From Brienomyrus brachyistius (Eukaryota > Chordata > Actinopteri > Osteoglossiformes > Mormyridae), in the NCBI RefSeq assembly GCF_023856365.1, contig NW_026042834.1:1-64000 (forward strand): 64,000 nt of DNA, in the 5' to 3' direction. The first letter of the stretch is position 1. Each line of letters opens with the position of its first letter. Position numbers and translations under genes: made by a program. A model generated the notes under the pieces. The model saw only the letters and a program-made list of their open reading frames with translations. It made no database searches and was not told where the DNA came from. Below are positions 55,371-64,000 of this stretch, piece after piece.

Positions 55371-55462
55371 ATATATATATATATATTCCATCCACCATCC
55401 CTCCTTTACGGAGAACTGCGTTATTTTTCTTTTCTATTGCTAATAAAAAAACTATATATATG

Positions 55463-55551
<89 letters not shown>

Positions 55552-55738
55552 GTGTATCGAGACTAGATGGTCAGTATGGATAACTAAGGTGCACTAAAAT
55601 TGGGTGAGCAGGCAAGGCATGTCACCCAGGTTGTGTGACAATTATTTTATATATATGCATATACATATTCCATCCACCATCCCTCCTTTATGGAGAACTG
55701 CGTTATTTTTATTGTCTATTGCAAAAAAAAAACAGAAA

Positions 55739-55791
<53 letters not shown>

Positions 55792-55903
55792 TATTCATGG
55801 GTGTATCGAGACTAGATGGTCATTCTGGATAACTAAAGTGCACTAAAATTGGGTGAGCAGGCAAGGCATGTCACCCAGGTTGTGTGACAATTATTTTATA
55901 TAA

Positions 55904-55951
<48 letters not shown>

Positions 55952-56236
55952 CATCCACCATCCCTCCTTTACGGAGAACTGCGTTATTTTTCTTTTTTAT
56001 TGCTAATAAAAAAACTATATATATATACATATATATTTATGGGTGTATCGAGACTAGATGGTCATTATGAATAACTAAGGTGCACTAAAATTGGGTGAGC
56101 AGGCAAGGCATGTCACCCCGGTTGTGTGACAATTATTTTATATATATATTCCATCCACCATCCCTCCTTTACGGAGGACTGCTTTATTTTTAATATCCAT
56201 TGCGAAAAAAAAAACACAAGAAAAAGAAAAAATATC

Positions 56237-56271
<35 letters not shown>

Positions 56272-56376
56272 GGGTGTGTCGAGACTAGATGGTCAGTATG
56301 GATAACTAAAGTGCACTAAAATTGGGTGAGCAGGCAAGGCATGTCACCCAGGTTGTGTGACAATTATTTTATATAA

Positions 56377-56442
<66 letters not shown>

Positions 56443-57386
56443 CATCCACCATCCCTCCTTTACGGAGAACTGTGTTATTTTTCTTTTCTATTGCTAATAA
56501 AAAAACTATATATATGTACATATATATATATATATATATGGGTGTATCGAGACTAGTTGGTCATTATGGATAACTAAGTTGCACTAAAATTGGGTGAGCA
56601 GGCAAGGCATGTCACCCAGGTTGTGTGACAATTATTTTATATATATGTATATATATATTCCATCCACCATCCCTCCTTTATGGAGAACTGCGCTATTTTT
56701 ATTGTCTATTGCAAAAAAAAAAAAAAAAAAAAAACAATACATATATATACATATATATTTATGGGTGTATCGAGACTAGATGGTCATTATGAATAACTAA
56801 GGTGCACTAAAATTGGGTGAGCAGGCAAGGCATGTCACCCCGGTTGTGTGACAATTATTTTATATATATATTCCATCCACCATCCCTCCTTTACGGAGAA
56901 CTGCGTTATTTTTATTGTCCATTGCGAAAAAAAAAAAAACTATATATATACATATATATTTATGGGTGTATCGAGACTAGTTGGTCATTATGGATAACTA
57001 AGTTGCACTAAAATTGGGTGAGCAGGCAAGGCATGTCACCCAGGTTGTGTGACAATTATTTTATATATATGTATGTATATATTCCATCCACCATCCCTCC
57101 TTTACGGAGAACTGCGTTATTTTTCTTTTCTATTGCTAATAAAAAAACTATATATATGTACATATATATATATATATTTATGGGTGTATCGAGACTAGTT
57201 GGTCATTATGGATAACTAAGGTGCACTAAAATTGGGTGAGCAGGCAAGGCATGTCTCCCCAGTTGTGTGACAATTATTTTATATAAATGTATATATATAT
57301 TCCCTCCACCACCCCTCCTTTACGGAGGACTGCTTTATTTTTAATATCCATTGCGAAAAAAAAACACAAGAAAAAGAAAAAATATC

Positions 57387-57433
<47 letters not shown>

Positions 57434-57620
57434 GTGTGTCGAGACTAGATGGTCAGTATGGATAACTGAGGTGCACTAAAATTGGGTGAGCAGGCAAGGC
57501 ATGTCACCCAGGTTGTGTGACAATTATTTTATATATATGCATATACATATTCCATCCACCATCCCTCCTTTACGGAGAACTGCGTTATTTTTATTGTCTA
57601 TTGCAAAAAAAAAACAGAAA

Positions 57621-57685
<65 letters not shown>

Positions 57686-58105
57686 TATTCATGGGTGTAT
57701 CGAGACTAGATGGTCATTATGGATAACTAAAGTGCACTAAAATTGGGTGAGCAGGCAAGGCATGTCACCCAGGTTGTGTGACAATTATTTTATATAAATG
57801 TATATATATATATATATATTCCATCCACCATCCCTCCTTTACGGAGAACTGCGTTATTTTTCTTTTCTATTGCTAATAAAAAAACTATATATATATACAT
57901 ATATATTTATGGGTGTATCGAGACTAGATGGTCATTATGAATAACTAAGGTGCACTAAAATTGGGTGAGCAGGCAAGGCATGTCACCCCGGTTGTGTGAC
58001 AATTATTTTATATATATATTCCATCCACCATCCCTCCTTTACGGAGGACTGCTTTATTTTTAATATCCATTGCGAAAAAAAAACACAAGAAAAAGAAAAA
58101 ATATC

Positions 58106-58164
<59 letters not shown>

Positions 58165-58267
58165 GTGTGTCGAGACTAGATGGTCAGTATGGATAACTAA
58201 AGTGCACTAAAATTGGGTGAGCAGGCAAGGCATGTCACCCAGGTTGTGTGACAATTATTTTATATAA

Positions 58268-58339
<72 letters not shown>

Positions 58340-58641
58340 CATCCACCATCCCTCCTTTACGGAGAACTGCGTTATTTTTCTTTTCTATTGCTAATAAAAA
58401 AACTATATATATGTACATATATATATATATATATGGGTGTATCGAGACTAGTTGGTCATTATGGATAACTAAGTTGCACTAAAATTGGGTGAGCAGGCAA
58501 GGCATGTCACCCAGGTTGTGTGACAATTATTTTATATATATATGTATATATATATTCCCTCCACCACCCCTCCTTTACGGAGGACTGCTTTATTTTTAAT
58601 ATCCATTGCGAAAAAAAAACACAAGAAAAAGAAAAAATATC

Positions 58642-58694
<53 letters not shown>

Positions 58695-59339
58695 GTGTGT
58701 CGAGACTAGATGGTCAGTATGGATAACTAAGGTGCACTAAAATTGGGTGAGCAGGCAAGGCATGTCACCCAGGTTGTGTGACAATTATTTTATATAAATG
58801 TATATATATATATATATATATTCCATCCACCATCCCTCCTTTACGGAGAACTGCGTTATTTTTCTTTTCTATTGCTAATAAAAAAACTATATATATATGT
58901 ACATATATATATATATATGGGTGTATCGAGACTAGTTGGTCATTATGGATAACTAAGTTGCACTAAAATTGGGTGAGCAGGCAAGGCATGTCACCCAAGT
59001 TGTGTGACAATTATTTTATATATATGTATATATATATTCCATCCACCATCCCTCCTTTATGGAGAACTGCGTTATTTTTATTGTCTATTGCAAAAAAAAA
59101 AACAAAAAAAACTATATATATATATACATATATATATATGGGTGTATCGAGACTAGAAGGTCATTATGCATAACTAAAGTGCACTAAAATTGGGTGAGCA
59201 GGAAAGGCATGTCACCCCAGTTGTGTGACAATTATTTTATATATATGTATATATATATATATATTCCCTCCACCACCCCTCCTCTACGGAGGACTGCTTT
59301 ATTTTTATTTCCATTGCAAAAATAAAAAATTTTAAAACA

Positions 59340-59530
59340 CAAAAAAAAAAAAAAACGAAAATAATAATAATAAAAATAATTTTGAATGTGTATTCAAATA
59401 AGTTTGAATGTGTGTGAACTATATATAAATATATATATACACATGCATATACAGAAATATATACACACACACACATATATATATATACACACACACACAC
59501 AGACACACACTCACATAAACACATACACAC
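59340..59530. repeat. A-rich and (CA)n microsatellites
   Basis: An A-run and ATA repeats (59340-59385) are followed by ACACACAC/ATATAT tracts at 59430-59530. Confidence 0.85.
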
Positions 59531-59535
59531 ACTGT

Positions 59536-59905
59536 GTACAGTCTTATGCAAAGGTTTGGCACCCCTTGACAAATAACATCTTTTCAATTACAAAAGCAAC
59601 AATATCAGTTAATACAGTCTCTTTAGGAACTGGGGGAAAAATACACAATATTTTCAGCAAACATTGATGAATAGTTACTTTTTATGCCATAAATTGAACA
59701 AAATTACAAAATAAAAACATTATTATGGCACTCTGCAAAAGTTTGGGCACCCTACGTAATCAGTACTTAGTAACACCTCCTCTGCCAGATATCACAGCTT
59801 ACAAGCGCTTCTTATAGCCAGCTGAAAGGCTTTCAGTTCTTGTACTTGGGATTTTCTCACATTCTTCCTTGCAAAAGGCTTCTAGTTCTGTAATATTCTA
59901 ATATA
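59536..59905 (-). mobile_element. Tc1-like fragment, transposase C-terminus
   Basis: The terminal repeat starts CAGTCTTATGCAAAGGTTTG then GCACCCC. A second CAAAAGTTTGGGCACCC lies near 59738. The minus strand then reads NITELEAFCKEECEKIPSTR and SLSAGYKKRL before a stop, the C-terminus of a fish Tc1 transposase. The rest is missing. Confidence 0.7.
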
Positions 59906-60535
59906 TCAAGGGCTGTATTGTCAAATAGGAGATCGGCAGCATTCTCCCACCTGAGAAAACTGTACTACAATGCCCTTGATAGTGTGTAGAAACACACTCG
60001 TCAGCTCTAGTCCTCCTGTAACAACACAAAAGGACTGGCAACCCTCAGGTATTTATGCGTGCGATTGTATGATAAATTCACCCTGACAGTCTCACACTTC
60101 TCTTGGTACCAACAGGTCTCATGGAATATATAAAAGGCAACTGCAACAATTATACTCGGCACTAAACATCGAGGCACGGAAATGCAGCAGAGCTTGTGTA
60201 TTTCTCAGGATGCATTCTAGTAAAATGCCCGGAAAATGAGCTAAAGACATATTTCAAGGGGCACTATATAAAACCGATGGAAATTTTACTGATTAAATAA
60301 AAGGAAAAGCATCGTTTGAAAAATCACAAATGTTTCTAAGATTCAATGCATCGCTTTTTGACCACATCATAGCGATGAACACATCATTGTTCCTGACAAT
60401 GTCCTAATACAGAAATAAAACTTTATGTTGGTAAACTCAAAAAGCCTTCAGCTGTCACACTGGCTAACGATCTCAAACGATTATAAAGCAGCATTTTGAA
60501 AAGCGCTGTTTTAAAATAACAGATACAACACTTAC
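59906..60535. other. No gene recognised
   Basis: AT-rich, no repeat signature. Ends in a splice-donor-like CTTACCTTGTC on the minus strand with no supporting exon. Confidence 0.35.
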
Positions 60536-60850
60536 CTTGTCTTCTGGCCAAATGCTTTTCACGGCTTGGCACTCCAACGGTGCTGAAACGAAATTTGTAT
60601 TTCCTCCTACCTCGTTGGCCCTTCAGTTCTTCTTTTCTCCCTTTGGATGTTTTTTTCCTTCTTCTTTGGATATTGTTTTTTATTTTTGTTTGTTTTTTTT
60701 TACTTTGCATGTTTTTCCTTCTTCGGATATTATTTTTTTGGCTTATTTTTTTAGACGATGTTTTTTTCGTCTTCTTTAAAAATTGATTTTTTTCGTCTTC
60801 TTTAAATATTGTTTTTTTTTTCATCCTTTTGATGTTGTTTTACGGAACAA
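60536..60850. repeat. T-rich imperfect repeat
   Basis: Repeats of TCTTC, GGATATT and runs of T recur every 30-60 bases. The lysine-rich (minus) and phenylalanine-rich (plus) open frames here only reflect base composition. Confidence 0.6.
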
Positions 60851-61486
60851 GAGCCGTACAGTGCTACTCTATCAGGAGGTAGCGCCAACTGAACGCCTTG
60901 AAGCAGTACCCAGCTCTTTTATAGGGAGCGTCAACCCGAAGTCAAGTTCTAGAACGTTGCACTCACTTTTCATTGGTTTCCCAGCTATGCTGTCAGAATA
61001 ATGTTTGCTGATTGGTCGAAAATTTTAAAACGTACCCGAGTACTGTAAAAAAAACTCAAGATCTTGCTACCCTACGGAGCACCCATAAGGTGATTTTTTT
61101 TATACGTTATATGCAGCTATTTGTAGCAGGCCGTAATTAGACTAATCCACCCTTTGTCAATAAAGCCAACAAGAGAACAGGTTGCCCAAAGTTTGCTCAG
61201 GTACACGCCACAGCACAACCTTAAAAACACATCCAGCACAAATCACACTAGTGAATGACACAGCAAATCACAGCAATAAAAAAGACCCCTATGGGCAATC
61301 CAGCACCCAGACTACAGGTGCCAAAAGGCCCAGCCTGCCTAATAATGAACCCAAAATATACATACAACAAAGAAAAAGACACAAACAAAAAAGAAAATAA
61401 AACTAGCCAGCTGCTCCCACTAAACCCCGCTCCCGAGGCCACTAAGCCGGCTGGCTTGATAATACACGATACAACCTCAGATAAAA
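60851..61486. other. No gene recognised
   Basis: Short overlapping open frames at 61182-61494 on both strands, none with a known domain. Confidence 0.35.
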
Positions 61487-61560
61487 CATATTAAAGCAAC
61501 ACCAGGGAGGTTTACAACCTGATCCTTAAAATTATCGACCCGTAATTCCACCTTGAAAAC
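61487..61560. repeat. Direct repeat, left copy
   Basis: AAAGCAACACCAGGGAGGTT, CCTTAAAAT-ATCGACC and AATTCCACCTTGAAAA match 62815-62890 in the same orientation with few differences. The two copies bracket 1.25 kb of retroelement-like sequence. Confidence 0.75.
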
Positions 61561-62814
61561 CCCTAAAGAACAGTAGTTTACCCCATGACTCACTGCCCCA
61601 TTCAAACAAAAAAAAAACAGGTTTTTGGGGTAACCTTTAGGTCAGCTCTTCAAAACCAGGTATGAGGACTCTTCAGCTAATCAGTCCTCTAATTAGAAAT
61701 CTAATTAGGGAGTTGCAGCGAAAACCTGCATACACACCGGCCCTTTGCGGATAAGATTGTTCACCCCTGAAACAAGCAAACAGAAAGGCTGCTACACTGC
61801 AAATTCAATATGCCCGCCGATGCTCCACCAAATCTATCAGGACCCTGCCTGTCTTTCCCGTGCCTGCTCCTTTGCCAATATGCCCTACCATCGGAACATG
61901 CACAGCCATCTCGCCCCGGCTATGCCTCCAGTCCGAACTGCAGTTCCTATACCTGCCTATAATTGCCTGGCTACAATCCATCCCCCAAAATGAAATTGAT
62001 GACCCAACGATCACAGCTAAGAATTCTATCCCCAAACCACTGGTCTTCCTCCCCAACCGAACGATCATTCACTGACCGTGGTAACTTATAAGGGTTGGTA
62101 TGATGACCAGTGGTGGACCTCACCGAACGTTTAACTGGTCTCTACACCTCGGGGGGGACATAACCTCCTCCATTATACGAGGCCTACTTGTGGATGCTCT
62201 ATTGCGACCCCTCCCACCAGCCCTGTCCCCGTAAAATCACAGAGTCCTCATCCGATTCCATTTCTGTTGCCCCTGTGGGCAACCCAGACTCAGGAGACAT
62301 TACCAGAACATCTTCCCCTGACATAACAACCCCCTGTGGTACTGGACGCAACTCTGTTCGGTGAACTTGACGGACAACCCCGTCCCCCTCCATTGGAGTT
62401 GCAGAGTAAACTGCACCCTGATCTTGGGGACACCGAACTACCATATACAAACAGGCATCCCAATGATCCTGTATTTTACCTCGAACATGGTTCCGCAAAC
62501 ACACCAGCTGACCTTCATCAAACCCCTAATCATTAACCAACTCATTGTGTTTCCGATTTCGTGGTGTGGCTTGTTCCTCCAACTAAGCCTTCACATACTC
62601 TTGAAGCACCTGCAAACTTTCCTGATGGTTTTGTACCCATTCCTCCAAAGGTCCACCATACTGACTGATCCCGGCAGGAGCCTGAAGATAGTGTATCGGT
62701 AATCGAGGCTCACAGCCAGACCTTAAATAAAAAGGCATCATCCAGTCATTTGGTGGGGTGTAGTATTGTAAGCTTCTCTGCTGGAGGAAGTGTGTGAAGC
62801 AAATTGTGCAAAAA
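61561..62814 (-). pseudogene. LTR-retroelement pol (integrase C-terminal) remnant
   Basis: The minus strand from about 62760 reads YTPPNDWMMPFYLRSGCEPR then LPIHYL, like the post-core region of integrases. It continues with ENHQESLQ-type helical sequence. After stops, an open frame (62504-62199) has GQLVCLRNHVRGKIQDHWDA and VVRQVHRTELRPVP, like the C-terminal domain of gypsy/retroviral integrase. A further frame at 62068-61805 is unassigned. Stops between the blocks show decay. Confidence 0.45.
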
Positions 62815-62890
62815 AAATATTAAAGCAACACCAGGGAGGTTTACATCTAGATCCTTAAAATGATCGACCTGCAATTCCACCTTGAAAATC
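62815..62890. repeat. Direct repeat, right copy
   Basis: Matches 61487-61560. On the minus strand it reads within VELQVDHFKDLDVNLPGVAL. Confidence 0.75.
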
Positions 62891-63684
62891 CAATTACCAT
62901 ATAAAGGATACAAGATGTAAAGATGACAAATGACATGGCACACATTTGTTGTTTAGACTGTTGTGTCAGGTTAATTGAAAGCTGAAGGATCTTAGTGTTT
63001 ACTAGTCTAAGTAACAGAATGTCTAAACACTGTGCTTGCCTTTATGGGTTTTTAAGCAGAACATATAGGTATAGAAACATATTAACATTACGTTTCACGA
63101 TTCACTGACTGGAGAATAGGAGAATATACACATCAATATTACTACTTAAGTTAACTAACCCTAATCCCAACCCCTATTGGCACGGAGCCCGCCAGGGTTC
63201 AGGTGAGATATAAATCTGTAATCTGTATCAATGGTTTTGCTATCCATACCCACCCTATTAATGTTAGCTTCCCAGGGTTTCTTGTTAGACAAGCTCTGTG
63301 TCTCTCTATACCCCCATTTACTGCACGACTGATTGTCCATTTATAAAGAATCAAATAGGGTGAAGATGGTTTTAGTTTACAATTACTCTGGAAGGTGACC
63401 AGATTAAAAAAAACTAAATACCATGCCTACGTGTATGTAATCTCCATCACAGTCCCCATTTTCCCCATAATCCTCGTTTTGATAGTGCCAATTTGTGTAA
63501 TGTGAGTTTTTTTTTTTTTTTTAAAACTGTTATAGAAGAACATACTGGATGCCACATGTGTACAATTACCCCTTTCTAATTAGTGGGGTCCGTTGTGTCA
63601 GCTACAGCCTTTACTAACATACACATAAGTATACAGTCTTACAGCACTTTTGTTTTCCTTTTGTATTTAATGGTTTTCCATTTA
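62891..63684. other. No gene recognised
   Basis: AT-rich with a T-run at 63508-63522. No open frame of note. Confidence 0.35.
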
Positions 63685-64000
63685 GGGGGCAGCATGGTGG
63701 TGCAGTGGTTAGCACTGTTGCCTCACACCTCTAGGGCCCGGGTTCGAGTCTCCACCTGGGTCACATGTGTGTGGAGTTTGCATGTTCTACCCATGTCATC
63801 GTGGGGTTTCCTCCGGGTACTCTGGTTTCCCCCACAGTCCAAAAACATGCTGAGGCTAATTGGAGTTGCTAAATTGCCCATAGGAGTGTATGCGTGAGTG
63901 AATAGTGTGTGAGTGTGCCCTGCGATGGGCTGGCCCGCCATCCTGAGTTGTTCCCTGTCTCGTGCCCATTGCTTCCGGGATAGGCTCCAGACCCCCCGCG
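63685..64000 (+). mobile_element. SINE family A, cut by window end
   Basis: Starts GGGGGCAGCATGGTGGTGCA with A-box and B-box (GGTTCGAGTCTCC). It continues in register with the copy at 55021 to GACCCCCCGCG at the window edge. The tail would lie just beyond. Confidence 0.9.

Larger units (their letters stand above)
52145..59330. repeat. TA-rich tandem array, units of about 200-270 bp
   Basis: After 54648 there are 18 units, each with GGGTGTATCGAGACTAG, then GGGTGAGCAGGCAAGGCATG, TCACCCAGGTTGTGTGACAA, a (TA)n run of variable length, CCATCCACCATCCCTCCTTT and an A-run. A partial unit at 52150-52200 lies left of a gypsy insertion, so the array once began there. Sub-types (GGAGAACTGCG / GGAGGACTGCT; CAGTATGG / CATTATGA; GTATCG / GTGTCG) recur in order: the five units from 55550 match the five from 57431. 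Insertions inside it are 52205-53455, 53478-54648 and 55021-55370. Confidence 0.9.

Noticed and set aside
54745..59173. Many small frames of alternating Tyr-Ile
   Set aside because: They are translations of (TA)n runs in the tandem array.
60423..60824. 133-codon lysine-rich protein on the minus strand
   Set aside because: It is the complement of a T-rich imperfect repeat; the plus strand gives an equally open Phe-rich frame.
63583..63941. Frames in SINE copies (also near 6300, 9150, 10570, 28700 and 55200)
   Set aside because: They recur with every SINE copy on either strand and have no start or codon signal of their own.

Overview
This window comes from a ray-finned fish, most likely a teleost. 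It carries a novel immune-type receptor (NITR) gene, a family known from bony fish. It also holds many copies of a fish tRNA-derived SINE ending in GGAT/ATCC repeats, CR1 and L2 LINEs, Tc1 and hAT transposons and Ty3/gypsy-type LTRs. The species cannot be fixed from the sequence. Most of the 64 kb is nested, decayed mobile DNA. Only three conserved host loci can be named. A fourth, unidentified small gene is possible. Each of the three named loci carries a visible lesion.

Layout. 1-8.6 kb: an L2-clade LINE split by an LTR-like insertion, a minus-strand CR1 LINE split by a solo LTR, and LTR-retroelement gag/protease and integrase scraps. 8.6-11.3 kb: a large inverted repeat with arms of about 760 bp, each holding the same SINE insertion. 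11.8-13.7 kb: the last three coding exons of a Brachyury (tbxt) gene, with an in-frame TAG and a 277-bp solo LTR inside the terminal exon. 13.9-14.6 kb: three small phase-compatible candidate exons of an unknown gene. 15.0-15.9 kb: a broken integrase-like gene. 16.4-18.9 kb: GC-rich duplicated sequence, a perfect 36-bp-stem hairpin, a hAT MITE and a second SINE type. 19.2-23.5 kb: a six-exon NITR gene (signal peptide, V domain, I domain, transmembrane segment, ITIM tail), with a TAG in exon 3 and a 57-bp duplication of the J-like end of that exon.

24-41 kb is LINEs, SINEs, a solo LTR nested in a LINE, gypsy remnants and MITEs with clear target-site duplications. 41.9-43.7 kb is a 46-bp minisatellite ending in two nearly identical 690-bp higher-order copies. 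44.6-47.0 kb is LTR-like and LINE sequence. 47.2-51.5 kb is a chemerin (rarres2)-like cystatin-fold secreted-protein gene with a one-base frameshift in exon 1. 52.1-59.3 kb is a TA-rich tandem array of about 200-270-bp units. It is interrupted by a gypsy 3' end, an internally deleted Tc1 transposon and a full-length SINE. 59.5-64.0 kb is a Tc1 fragment, retroelement pol remnants and another SINE.

The host genes have no evident shared pathway: tbxt is a mesoderm transcription factor, NITRs are immune receptors and chemerin is a chemoattractant. Their co-occurrence looks positional. What stands out is the density of nested insertions with intact target-site duplications, which gives a readable order of events, and the one-lesion-per-gene pattern.
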